A stretch of DNA of 64,000 nucleotides, taken from the NCBI GenBank assembly GCA_036345935.2, contig JADWOT020000001.1, positions 9,060,718 to 9,124,717 on the forward strand, given 5' to 3'. The notes under the pieces were generated by a model. That model was given only the letters and a program-made list of their open reading frames with translations, was not told the DNA's origin and did no database searches. Of this stretch, positions 39,701-52,847 are shown in pieces. The translations under genes were made by a program, and so were the position numbers. Source of the stretch: Taenia hydatigena (Eukaryota; Platyhelminthes; Cestoda; Cyclophyllidea; Taeniidae). Each line of letters begins with the position of its first letter. Positions within the stretch are counted from its first letter, which is position 1.

Positions 39701-41070
39701 CTCTCCCGCCCGGTTACATCGTACGTGGTGATGGTAGCACTATCTAAAGCGCAAAAATCTTGCTCTCATTTCATTCCTCCACTTCGCTGCACTTCCTTCA
39801 AATAACAAATTGGAGGGCACATCAAATAAATTTATTTGTCCGGATTGTTTTGCGATATGAGATGGGTAGATGCTGCCATTTGTATGAGGCATAACAGCAT
39901 CCTTGATACCACCCATTTAACGCTCTTGTGGAGAGCCGATTTTAAATAAAGAACTGGTAATGTCGCGTTCTGATGTTAAACGCTGACCTCCGTGGTCAAA
40001 AGCACTCGTGCAACGTCAATAACAACGCAAATAAATCAAAAAGACACAACACACTTGCACATAACTGCCATTTTAGCTGATATTGTAGTGATTCTTATGC
40101 CGCACTCTGTAAAAGAATCCGTTATTTCTCTAGCTTAATCTGTTCCAACTCCACTTCCAATATTTGTCAACCACGTTAGCCCTCAGTTTACAGAAAATGG
40201 CCGTAGTATTAACTAGTATGGCATTATGCACACACGTATGCATAAGTTTACCAAAAGACTCACTACTGCCAGCACCAATGAGAGTGGTGAATCTCTCTAA
40301 GCCAGCGAATTTTAAACGTCAGCCAAAGTGCTTGAACGCGGCTGCTATTGCTACTGGTTGTGGTGTGGGTGGCTGTCTTGGCCCGGATGAATGACAAACA
40401 ATTAAAACGCCCTTCGCCAGGATTGCAACTAAAGGTCAAGGCTTCGGACTGCATGGGGGAAAGAGGCAGGCTGGTAGATCCTGGCTCATTAAATACCCAG
40501 ATACTAATGAAAAATGAAAATGTCCATTGCAACATCAGTTAGCTCTCGCAATTTTTCTGCAAAAGAAGCCAATAGGACAAGTAGTACCATAGCAAATGAA
40601 GAACCACCCCATGCTCCATAGCGCCAATACAAAATTAACGTTCCATTTCGGTGAAAAGGGGGTGTGCAGTAGGTCAGGAGTCTCTTTTCCAAAAGTAGTG
40701 GTACAATACTCACACAAATGTCATTAATGTCTCCCGAGGACTGGGTGGGCAATTCGATTGTAGCATCTTACTTCCTTAGGAATGGGCGGAGAGCCTAAAC
40801 AAAGATGATAATTTGGGAAAGTCAACAGACGTCATTCCAGAAAATTGTCTCAATCAGTAGCATTCATTTACCAAAGGTTGGTGGTTCTGAAACTGGCATA
40901 TCCAAAACACAAAGAATTTGGATTAAACAAGGCAACACTTCTTTGAATTGCCACCAGCCAACGTGTCAATAAAAGCAGTCGAGCTGCCGTGGCAAGTTGC
41001 CTTAACAAATAACGGGACAGAGAATTAAATTTTCTAAGCCCAAGCAAGTCATTGGATCCAAATGGAATGC
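36720..41070. other. No supported gene
   Basis: Frames up to 120 codons overlap on both strands at 36.9-37.4 kb. A frame at 40197-40394 (plus) starts MAVVLTSMALCTHVCIS, resembling a short signal peptide, then has spaced cysteines and ends CGVGGCLGPDE. It is only 65 codons and has no second copy, so I do not call it. No AATAAA on the minus strand was found within about 200 bp downstream of the spermidine synthase stop. Confidence 0.4.
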
Positions 41071-44000
41071 TCAAAATGGATTCAACGCACTTCTTGAACT
41101 GCCTTCCTTGAAGGCAAATAAATTGCGGCAGTAGGCTGAAGGAGGTGAAGTGGAAGCGGGAAAGAATGGAATATTGGTGAATGAAGAACTGAAAAAGGAC
41201 CCACGACACACAGGATTTACATTCAAAAAATTAGTTCAAAACTGCTCCTGATGAGATCGGACAGATAGGAAGTACGGGAAGTGTTGGAAGAATGAGAGAG
41301 GGGTTGATAGGATAACATCTCATAGACACTTTGTCTGCCTGCTGACAGCTGATTGCTCTCTTAAACGTAATCATCAAAGATAATTTTTGAAGGCAGAAAG
41401 AGGCTAGGAAGCACAGAAATAAGTAATTCAAGCGAACTTCAGCATCGCATTCAGAACCGCTGAACTAGAAAGGGATGCAAAAAACAAGAGTGAAGCAGGT
41501 CATTTTCAAAGAAGGCCAGAAAAAATAAAAAGGGTGCGAAAATTGGGGGAAGCATCAACAATTGAAAGAACCCCTAAAGCAACAGCGATTGGGATGAATT
41601 GAAGGAAGCTAGACCTATTTTATAAAATATTCAGCGTGGAAGACAAAGACTTTCCCGGATAGGGAAATTCAGCACAACAAAAGGGTGGACAAGTGGGTGA
41701 ATGGACCGCTGATGATCTAGTGGTCGTGCATACTCCAATCCCACCAACAGAGAGACACCGCGACTAGGTTCCTGTGACATGGTGTTGAGGTTGAAAACAA
41801 CCTTCAAAAGAAGCAGTAATGACTTATGCCATGAAGTAAATCGTAGTTACGTTTATTGAAGCCTTCCATAGGCGGCGTCAAAATACGATACTAAGAGCAG
41901 GGAGTGAGGAAATAATGATTGAAGAGTGTTGAATTGAGTTGTATCAAGATGCATACCGGCTTCTCGGAGGAGGTAAGAGACAAGCGAAAATATGCTCATG
42001 GCTGAATAATGTGCAAGCAAAAGTAATGTTGGCAAGGAGCTGGTGTGGTGATGCAGGACTCGACAAAAATAAGGGGTGTAATAGTCTCCATGTAGGCAGA
42101 GGGGGATAGATAAGAGGGGCCAAATTTTTAGTATCATTTAGCACTGGAGAAGGGGTGAAGAGTGAATGGAAACGTGCGCCAAGTGAATTCGGGTTAATTA
42201 TTATTGTTTGGTTAATTGATAGATGCACAGGTGTAAATGTGGTCGCCGACCTGCATCGGCTGGTGGATGATTGTCTGCGTGGATACAAAACGAGTCCTCC
42301 ATTGGCTTTTCAACAAAATTCGGAAACAAATAAAACGCAAAGCAAGCAGTGCTTCCTCGATTTGATATCTAGTAACAGCAGGAAGAAACTCACATCCTCA
42401 TAGCACTTTGGCAATGCAAATGCAGCTTTATGCACTGCCTTGGTGTAGAATTTGCAGTCTGCCGGCGGCTCGCGAGACGCTTCGCTGAGATTGATGTTCT
42501 GCATTCACAAATCACCGATAAATTTGCACCCAAACGTGTTCACTCTCAGGTCAGACAATAGGCAATAGTGTGCTAATCGCTTACCTCATTTTTGCATGCG
42601 ATAACATTGCCTGAGTGGCCAGAAGTGAAGGCTGGAACGATGTTGTAGGCATAAGCCACATTCGGGAATACATCCCTGCAGAAGCCTACCATTTTTTGAA
42701 TAATGGGCAGATCCAGAAACAGACATTCACCTGTATGAAGCAAGTACGAGTCACATGTAGCAAGTCGTGATACAGACTTACGAGATCTAGCTACAATTTC
42801 GAAACAACAGGGATTTGAATGTTTATAACACCAAAATATTGATAGGACATGAATACGAAAGCTCCCAGTTCGCCTTCTGGACGTCTGTATGAGAGAGACT
42901 CTCAGGTGCGGAGATTCAGAGCACCAAAGAAATGAAGGAAAACAAAACTGAATGGGACCTAAAATATAGCTTGAAGTGATACGTAAAAGTCGCAAATGCG
43001 AAATCCTCAAAGCCATGGAACCAATGACTCAGCAACTTTGGGTGGTATAGCAATTAACTTTGATCAAATTAAAGATAACACAAGAGCGCAACCGCTATAG
43101 AGGAGACGATTGACGTAGTTATGAAGATAATCTGATTAGGCTGGACCTTTTGAATTTACATACGAGTTCCTTTGTTTGCCAGATGTAGCCCCTTGCTCCA
43201 TTTGTACGCAAAAGTACCCCATCATCTAACAAATATCTCACGACCATCTTCCAAACAGAACAATTTGCCACTCTGCCTATCCTGGTACCAAGCATGAGCT
43301 AACGCCGCATATTCGCACATTCTCGCCTCCATGAACAATTATGCCGTGTTCAGCGGCATTGCAGAAGAATTCCTCCATTGTGCAACATTAAGACAGGCCT
43401 CTAAGTTTAAGTGTTGCACGCATTGTCCAAAAGTTAACAAAGATAGCTGTGCTGTATGCTGAAAGCCAACGTGAACGAACCCGGATTTACAGCCGACTGG
43501 ATTTAAAACGGTAATACTATCCATCTATCTTACCACCAAGTGGCTGAATGCTCCATCAGCGTAATATGTTGGGCCTAAAGTCTTCCGTAGATACGGGTAG
43601 ACATTCGTGAGTTTGGATTTTACATTAGATTTGACAGGAAACTTGGCCCGCATCATTATCACTCGTCATATTAACTAGCGACGTCTAGACTGCTGCAGTG
43701 AACACATTACTCGAAAGGAAAACAGGTCCGTAGGCGAATCTTAGGCAAATAGATTATCGGAGAGGGAAATATACCTCTCCCTCAAACCGTTGACTCAATA
43801 CGTGAATATAAGCAATTTTAACCTCATTTTAAACCACTCAAAGAAATCTTAGCTACATTTATCCAAATTTAGGCGAGACTATGAAAGGGCGAGACGCATG
43901 TTTCATTTCATGCCATTTAAATGACCAGCAACCGCATATAGTCGAATAGAAAGCTCCAGACGTAGATCAATCAAGGTAAATGCTTTTGGTCATCCATTGA

Positions 44001-46329
44001 AAGCAACAGACGCCCCTGTCTACTCTTTTCGTGCCAAATTAGAAAATCTGTTTCGAATTGTAAAAAACCAGCAATCAATTCCAAACTAGTCCACTTCAAA
44101 ACCAAAGACAATTTTAAACCAACGACGGAAACAAGATCTATGTATTTCCATTTCCCAGCATGATGAGTAAAGGCAGTTACAAACTCACCCTGATTACAAA
44201 TGATTCCGTCATCCGTAAGCGCTTGACTAAGCAGTTGGAAGTATTCCTTGTTAAAGAGTGGAGTGGAAGGACCTGTTAGAAAACAAGAGGGATCGGTAAG
44301 TTTGCCTGATAACACAGTCTGCACCAGGATCTCTGAGGCCAGTTGATCGGCTGAAATGGTTTACGGTAACGCCTATTTTCGTTGTGTTTCCTCCAGTCCA
44401 AGATGTTTCACTTCACCAGTAGTCAAGTGAATCATGGGACTGTGATGTATCATCAAAATATCCAAGCATGAAATTTTGTGCGACAACATGTCACACCAAC
44501 AACCAGCCTACTTCGCTTTACCTCCTCACCGGGTTTACGGTCAACATTTCCAGTCTTCTGGCCTTTCTAGGTCACTGTGGATAATTGCTATTTATACACT
44601 TCTGTTGCAGAAATTTACAACACTGGTTGACAAACACAACTTCCTCCTAGTTTATAAACACCGTGGCAGTTGGATCACTACACGAATTCTAAGATAGCCA
44701 CTTACCTTCCAGGGATGCCAAGCTTGTATTTGAGAAGGAAGAAAAGATGGTTGAAATTTCAAAAAATCCTCTGCATTAGACTTCATGAATAAAAATGAGG
44801 CGAAGAGTGGAGGGGAGTCACAATGCCAAGACCACACCGCACTAACGCTCTACTCAGTAAAAACAGGTGGGAAAATTGTATTTAAGAGACAGGCACAATC
44901 CAGGACCCGTTGCTACCACTGGTTTGGCGCATTTGTGGTCCCATCGCCCAATGTGCGAACATGACTTGACCTCACTCCCAGATTGCCTGAGGGCCATGGC
45001 AATGCCTATCGAAACGACTTATGAGCCAATGCTGGTTGCCGCACGGCGACAACGGAACCATGACAATGGGGTCATGTCCAGGGTTAGTGGTCTTCAGGCT
45101 GCAGAGCAAGCGCATATCAAGCTATAATCAGACGCCCTTGGCGTTTTAAGAACACAAACTGTGCGGAGCATTGAGTGTCAAAGCTTGAACTAAAGCTTAC
45201 CATCATTTTCACGTACAGCAAAAAATGACAAATCTGCTATGCGATACAAGGGCAGATCGAAATGTAGCAATTCCGAAACTGCAGACCTCCCATTCCATAC
45301 CGAGTTTAGAGTTTTATGATGCCAGAATTATACCGATATTGCCCATTCGTTATACGGAGAAAGTGGTTCCGATGAATATGTCTACCAAATCCACGAAAAA
45401 AGTCAAGTTGGCGTGAGTGATGCCCCACTAACACTACAGGACATCTTACGATAGCGGTTTAGGAGACATTACACAGGCGTCAAAGTAACAAAATATGGAT
45501 TTTTATATTAAATCGTTGAATATGAAGCGAAAAACATTGATAACTGCCATGCGAATGTACTCCTGAAGTAGTACCATTGAAAGAATGCCGAAAAACTACT
45601 ATCCTTATAATCTGGTGAGAGATGTGACTTCAAGGTTAGTAGGAGCCTCATCAAAAGCAGTCAACTCAATTAGTAGGTGGACACAAAGGTTAAAAGGAGC
45701 TCCAGCACTGTTAATGCATGGTTACAAGTAAATGAAGACAATTACTTACCACCGGGATCGGTGGAGTCTGTGATAATGACATCATACTTCTCCCCCTTGG
45801 TCGCATGCTCCCTCAGAAAAGCGAATCCATCAGCAACATGAACGGACACCTTGGGGTGGTCTAGGCCCGTCGCAGTAAATGGAAGGTACTTGCGGGACAG
45901 GTCGAGCACCATACTATCGATCTCTACGAGGTCGACGTGTTGCACACACTGATGCCGAACGACCTCCCTTGCGACACCACCGTCACCACCACCGATGATT
46001 AGAACGCGGCGCGGGTTAGGATGCACGCTCAGAGGGATGTGAGCAATCATCTCCTGGTAAAAAGCCTCATCCCTTTCGGTCAGCTGGGTATATCCATCAA
46101 GTACCAGGACGCGTCCATATGTCGCACTGAAAATAAAGCGGTGATAACTAGTCCCACTTATTAAAATTGAACGACAATAAGTGGAATGGGGAATGAACCT
46201 TTCGAAGATGAGAACATCCTGGAACTCGGATTTGCCCTTGAATAAGACCTCATTGACCTCAAGGCTGAAGGCCTGACCCGGGGGATCAGAGAACACTTCA
46301 GAAAACCACCCCCTCAATGTGGAATTCAT
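41071..46329 (-). CDS. SRM: Spermidine synthase, six coding exons
   Basis: Aminopropyltransferase that makes spermidine and methylthioadenosine from putrescine and decarboxylated S-adenosylmethionine; cytosolic in known members. Coding exons, read 5' to 3' on the minus strand: 46329-46199, 46126-45750, 44272-44189, 42730-42585, 42498-42394, 41106-41071. Every intron is GT-AG and the phases join without a break, giving about 292 residues (human enzyme 302). Visible motifs: PGQAFSLEV (about 17-25), YGRVLVLDG (47-55), TERDEFAY-like [11 protein letters not shown] (60-70), IIGGGDGG (87-94, cofactor loop), [10 protein letters not shown] (159-168, with the catalytic aspartate about 164), [12 protein letters not shown], then [13 protein letters not shown] and the C-terminal VHKAAFALP. 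The start ATG matches the family N-terminus. The last exon codes 11 residues ending in SALNPF and is the least certain. It was chosen by phase, acceptor and likeness to the family ending KALNDVS. Introns are 72, 1477, 1458, 86 and 1287 bp. Confidence 0.95.
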
Positions 46330-46424
46330 GGTACAACGCTAAAACTAACAAAAGGAAAAGGGCTCGCAATTTTGTGCACAAGACTCAATAGGAAATGCTT
46401 AATGCGTGCATTGATTTATAAAAT
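46330..46424 (-). promoter_or_regulatory. Possible 5' acceptor or TATA promoter of spermidine synthase
   Basis: Nine bases upstream of the start codon the minus strand has a pyrimidine tract ending in AG (CTTTTCCTTTTGTTAGTTTTAG, AG at 46340-46339). This could accept a spliced leader or a 5' UTR exon. About 86 bp upstream lies TTTATAAA (46415-46422), a possible TATA box. The two readings predict different 5' ends, and the sequence alone does not decide. Confidence 0.3.
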
Positions 46425-46429
46425 AATGA

Positions 46430-49400
46430 GAATTCGGTTAAAATGAGGATTTTTTGTTTTTGAATAATAAGATGGTACGGAATACCGCAGCAAAACTAGG
46501 TTTAAAAATCGACATGGAACTACTAACGAAAATAACCAAGAGGGTTGGAAATGGCAAGTGGATCGCAAATAATGCAAGAAAAGCCACAATTTCAGCGACA
46601 AACACCTTGTCAAACGTGTACTGCATTGAAGGAAGTGGTGATGAGATCAAGATGTGACAATAACAGCACAATAAGAACTTGGCAGCAATACAGTCGTGAT
46701 GGTTCGTGAGTGACGACGTCACAAAGACACGTTCATATCGCCTCTAAGAAAACACGAGCAGTAAATAGGTTGCTGCTTATAAGGGCGGACAAATCTGGAT
46801 AAAAGTAGGCAAACACAACTTTAAACCTTCAGGCGTGCTCGTGTATGAGTTGCATTTAACGTAAAATGGCCCAATGCTTTGTTGCGCTTGGAAATATACG
46901 CCAATAGCCCAACAAATCCCGTATTTGCACATCGCATCATCAATTCTGCAATGCCTCAATTACTTGTTTGATGCCGATACTAGACCTTCACATTTCACGC
47001 AGACAGAGTTTAAGGCAAATACGAATGAGAAGGATGACGAAGCATTTACACTGATGAATTACACGCCGTTTTGTAAAGCAGTAAGTTCCGAACTGTGGTG
47101 ACATTTCCGTATAATGGGGATGTACATAGAAATACAGAAAACAGAAAACAAGACAAGACCTCGTAAGATTCATCAAAGAAACCGATTTTAAACATCTAGA
47201 TTTGAAGTACCATGGCAAGCAGCGAAAGTGAAGGGTTTAGGACGGTGCTAACGGTGCATCATGTAAAAGATAAATTGAGCCTTAAAAAGGCTGGCATCAG
47301 CAAAGCAAGAATTCATAAAATGTGTGGGCAGGACACTTGCTTCACAATAATCCCAAGACATCCATGCATAAATTACCACCCAAAAATGGCCTACTGACAG
47401 AAGGCGACCATAAAAGTATAACAAATGAAGACCAGGGAAACAAAGTGACGGTAAATAAAGGCTGTTTTCACCTAAATCACCCACCTGGAAGTGATAAATT
47501 AGCCACCATTATCATATGTCAATCAAAGCAGGACAACTTGTTTCCTATGAAATAAACAATGAAGCACATAAAGAAAACAGGGCAAAACATGCCAACACGA
47601 GCACACCATGCGCTGATATGGTATTCATAAAGCGCGCTGTGTAAGCTAGAAGGTCATATCGGCGTTTTTAGTATGTTTGTACGAGCGATATATTATTTTC
47701 ATTTCACTAAAACGACTTCCATTTTATGTAGCGCATTATGCAATAAAATCAATGCGTTGCATCTACAAAACTGGTTTAGCAGTGAATTGCACTGAAATCA
47801 ACTTGGTGACTAGGACTTTTTAGTTATTAAAATTAATATTTGATTTATGGCGAATACAAGTGATTTCTCTTTCATAAAAATAATAATAGGTAAGTAATAA
47901 GCAATACGTAAATGACTTGTATGGTCATTTGGGACTAAATGCTCAAGGAATGCAAAGGGATGGCGGAATAAACTGAATTTATCGACGTAAGTTTCTGCGC
48001 ATGTAATTGTGCATGCAGACAGTGTATGTGCGCATCGTATGTGTGTGTAGGTAAGCGAATAGGCGAGTATATTGGTTGGGAAGCAGGCAAACCTGTTAAA
48101 ATGACTACACACTTGCACAGCGATACATCAACAGCAGAGTGCTATACTTCACCCAAAAATGATATCGGGAAATCAAAAAGGTGTTTAATTTATTGCTAAC
48201 CCGATCCTGCACAATGTTTGCATCATCGCTGGTGTGTTACAAGTAGTGGTCAGCTTTGAAGGCCCCAGTAACCGATAGGAATTTTGTCCACTGTGCAAAA
48301 GTTGAGGACCTCACACCACTGATGGATGTCGAAACCCCAGTTTTGCCGGTTAGGAGAAGAAATCAAGCCTAATCACCACATCGTTCCATAACTCATTAAG
48401 CCCTGCTAATCACCAAAAGGTGAAAAGTCGTAGGAAAACACAACAACACCTCACAACCTAGAAGCCAACCTTGAAAGTGCGCAAACACAACAGTAACAGA
48501 TGAGGGCTGATATTCCTCCTCACTCATGATAATGTCAGACGTTGCCATCACCAAAGTGCATAAAATATTTACCGCATTCTTCACAGCATAATAAAATGTA
48601 AATGAATGAAAGCTAATTGTCAGACATCAAAGATGGTTATTAAAACCACACATGATTCATTTTAGGTGGTACAAAATATTACACAACTGGCAGTAAAGAA
48701 AGTCACTCAAGTGTGGCATCTCCAAGGGAATGCGAAGGAAGGGCAGATAGCACAGGAAAGTGAACTGTGGAGAGGAAGGGTAGTACGAATGCGAAAGCTT
48801 ATCGGTTAACTGACTTGGCAGAAACGGCGACAAAAACAGCAGGTCAATGTGCTGACGTTCGGAGCGGTCAGTGTGTTACGTGAGCATCATGGTTTTTTGC
48901 AATTTGAGGATAAATTAAACAAATAGAGCAAATGTCGTCAGCTTAGACAAGCTGGCTTCGTGGTCTACGATCTGTTATTTGGCCAGCTTTGATGACATGC
49001 TGGCTTGGCGAGGTGGTGGTGCTGCCAATGCTACTCTGCACCCTTCATCTTACCACACAGGTCGAGGTATCCTCCAGCCACACAATGACATCTGAGTTGA
49101 GTACATCAACGGTTTTCTTAGAATGTTCCTCAAGATAAGAGTACGCAGAGTCTAGTACCAGGATTTGTCTTTTACAGTGCCTACCCAGTAAACTTCGAAA
49201 TTTATCTCACGAAGAGTGTTGCTTAGTCCTAAATAAACGACAGCTCTACCAGCGACACCACCTTCACCATGACCAAAATATGTTATTATATAAATAATAG
49301 AATTAAATAGACTACATGCGTTAAAGATGTCAACAAATAGAGGGTTGGCTCTCATAGGCAATTGTCTGAATCCAAATCACATGACCGTGTATTTTGGCTC

Positions 49401-52400
49401 ATTTACGAACAGCGAGGAGAAATGTGCAGATAGTGTAGGATCAGGCGTTAATTTGTATAACAGGGAAGCCCATTTATTCAATCTAGGTGGGGTAGGGAAT
49501 GCAAGCACTACTGCTCACAGCCTTCATGCCTCTGTCCAGTCACAGGCACATCCACGCGAGGTCTCCCATTACACTTGTGATTGCTTATTGAATTGCTTGT
49601 CTTGCACCTACTTATGTCGCCACGATCGGGTGTCTCAACAATGAGTTGTTGCATGCGTAGATTCGACTTCGTCCACTTATCGAATACAGTCCTTTTTGAC
49701 ATGGTCGTGCATTGATCAGAGGGATGAATTTGCATGCCTGGGTGTGTACTCTGACCTTGCAGACAAATAAGCCTTCGCAAAGATGTGATTTAGAGTATAA
49801 TTAATAAAATAGAAAAATTTTGTGCCGTTTATAGGCTATCAGTTATCAGTAGATTACTAATGCAAAAAGGCCGAGGTGATAATTTAAAGTGCTGCCTTCA
49901 TTCCACTTGACTGTGTCGTTGCCAGTCAGTTACTGATGAATAGTCAGTAGCTGTACACATAGGGTATCCACGGCAAAGTGTGGATGAAGTGCGATAGACG
50001 TTAGGTGTGCTTAATTTACCATGTTCTATGCAAAAGTGTAAGGAAAGAGAATCTTAGTCGCGGCTGTTAATACATTCTGGACCTCGTTTCTTTGACAAAT
50101 GACATGGAAAATGTGCTGAATATTTACCTGTCCAAAGAAGCCTTGATGACCTAGTCAGAATCGTTAATGCATTTAACCTGCCACCTTCAAATTGCCCTCC
50201 CAATATTTAGATCTGCATTCTCCAGTAAACGTATTATTCCTCCTCCCTTCTGTTACCTAACTTTCTCCATTCTCCGTGGAGTAATGCGTAAGAATTTGGG
50301 CATTAAAAGGAGCAGATATTAGGGCAGAGGAGGCCTTTGACATTGTGCTGCATTAAGTGCAGGGTGACTGAAAACGTTTTCGATTAGAGGATGGAAGTAG
50401 TGATGCGGCCGACCGTGGCTTCTGGAAGACGCTGCACGTGTATGCATTTTCACCGCGAAGCTCCTCCTCTCCCGTGTATCGTGCTGTACTCTCCTACTGC
50501 AAAAGTATAGTTAGTGGGGCATGACAAGTTGACTTGCTACCTGAGTAATGACAGCGAAATCATGCTTACAAAGTCTTGGATTGCGAGAAGTGGAATTAGT
50601 GATCACAAGTCTTGTGACTACACAGAGTAATGTTATTTGGGTGGTATGCATGATGAGAAAGTAAGAAAATAGTATGACATCCATCCTACACTTAGTCACT
50701 GTCTAACTAACGAATAGCCTCCGAATTGGGTTATGTTTGGGGGCTTGAGGGGAATACTCCTGCCCTGCAGTGTCTACATTAGTATACAATGAAGATGAGC
50801 AAAGCCAGTGGACACTCGTGAGCATCTTCAAGGTAATCGAACTGTAGTGCTTCATTGATGACTGCGAGGAATCCTAGCTGACGCCAAATCAACTCGTCCA
50901 TGTCGCTATCTACCTACTGCCTTCCATCGCATTTAACTCGCTTGACACAGATCGTTTTCACTCTTCGCCAGGGTAAGAAAATTGCAACATGATTGTCATG
51001 GACAAGCTTCTGAGACTGACTGCAATGGTGACCTCCATTAGATTTCGTTGAAAGATGTCTGTTATCTACTTTGTGTGCAATCGTAATTGTGAGCAGATGG
51101 ACCCTCATATCCGTATAAGGTCGGCTTTATATCGGACAGCATGCAGCAGTCCATAGGTATCCGTCAACAGTCATTTGGCTATTAAGATCCTGCCTGTTCG
51201 CCCTCTTTTGAATGATTTCAAAGGCAACCCTTTGTGAGCATCCTTCTGATCTATTTACTAGCTCATCCCATCAACTTAGGTGGCATTGTGCCTCACCATA
51301 ACACTTTAACCTCTAATGTCCGTCCAGCCGTATCTATAATAGCCCACATCGCCATCCCACTAAGTTGGTTAGCCATCTGTGGTATCCATCTATCATACCA
51401 TTGGTGGAACGCAACTTTGAGCTATCGACGTACATAAGTTATAAGCTTTAAGCATTGTAACAGAACTAATTTAGTCATCCTCTCAGTGACAACAGCTTGT
51501 GGCTTTCTAACCACACGTCGATCCTTATCCATTCCAGCAAACGATCTTCCGCATTGACTTTTGCCTCCGTTAAGTCAGTTACCTCGGACTTTCTACAATC
51601 GAGGTGGATAATGGACGCCACATTTTGTAATGGTATCCACCTTCGGAGGTCATTTAATTGCGCGATGGATATTTCTGCAACATTTCGAAGGTGTTCAAGA
51701 GAACACCTTCCCTTCGAAAACAGGCGCAGCTAGTCAAGCACTTGGAAGCACATCGTATTGTTGCAAGAGATCGTGCAATCTCATGCACTTTCTGTCTCGT
51801 TCCCTTTCCAAACTGCAAGTGGTGGTCGCCTCGCCTTGACTCGAGACAATCCTAGCCAGGATAGGTCATATGACTCAAATGTGAAATAAATGTAGACGGA
51901 TTAGTTTTTTTGCTGATGTCTAGAGGTAAATCGTTCGTCAAAAGTGCGATATTTTAGCTCACGCCTCTCTAAGAGCATTCTTTCAATATAGTGGACTTTT
52001 ATCATTTATTTTGTTTTATAAAAATACATCTTTGGTCATGTTGCATGAACAATTCGTGTCAACCTGCTGCGCGATAGATAAGTCTGCTCTGATCAAGATG
52101 CACTTAGTGATTGGCTTGGCGTGAGCGAATGTTTGGTTGTTCGGCTCTTCTGATTCACGCCTTTTTTGACGAGGGTCTTTGGATTCAAAAATATTCAACA
52201 ATGGGATATTATGTGCCAGATCAGGGCCATTGATAAGAGTGTCTCCAAATCGGAGAGGAGGTTGTTATCCGGTTTGAGCTGAGTGCCCAATGCGCATGGC
52301 ATACAGACATCGCTGAGCACATATGGTTTCGCAGAGATGAAATAGCAATTCATCCCTAGGCACTAGATTTTATGTGACGGACAGAGACAACGGGGTTGAG

Positions 52401-52847
52401 TTCGCCACCTCTATGTAGTATGGAGGTGAGTGTTTCGTGAAAAGAGGGAATTACAAGGATGATTAATGGTGGTGCAATGCAGTTCGCAATAGAATGAAAC
52501 GTATACTAAGTGCATTCTGAATACTTATGAAATCGTGTAGGCAAAGCCGTTACATTGAAAATGATTAGATATTCCCACCTACCTTAGTGAAAAGTACGTC
52601 GCAACTCAGGGAATAACGAGCTCTACAAATAAACTTTGTCGCGTCAAACCTTGATTATTTCAATGCTCTAAATTCGGCTTGGCAGGCTTTGAAGCAAGCA
52701 TTGAACTGCGAGTTAATCCACCTAAAACGCAGCCACTATCCAAAAGCGTGTATTTGTCACAGCCAATCAGCTGCGAGGTTGCTTCCTACTGGCTCATTCG
52801 GTGTACCGTGCATCCAATGGAGCACGCGTACGAGAAGTCGTTGGTCG
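46430..52847. other. No supported gene
   Basis: A 6.4-kb interval with frames mostly under 105 codons. None carries a recognised motif. Overlapping frames on both strands (for example 46454-46657 plus against 46438-46722 minus) look accidental. No RNA gene or further copy of the repeats was seen. Confidence 0.45.

Noticed and set aside
41705..41775. tRNA-like A box (GATCTAGTGGTCG)
   Set aside because: No matching B box (GGTTCGA-type) or cloverleaf pairing follows at the right distance.
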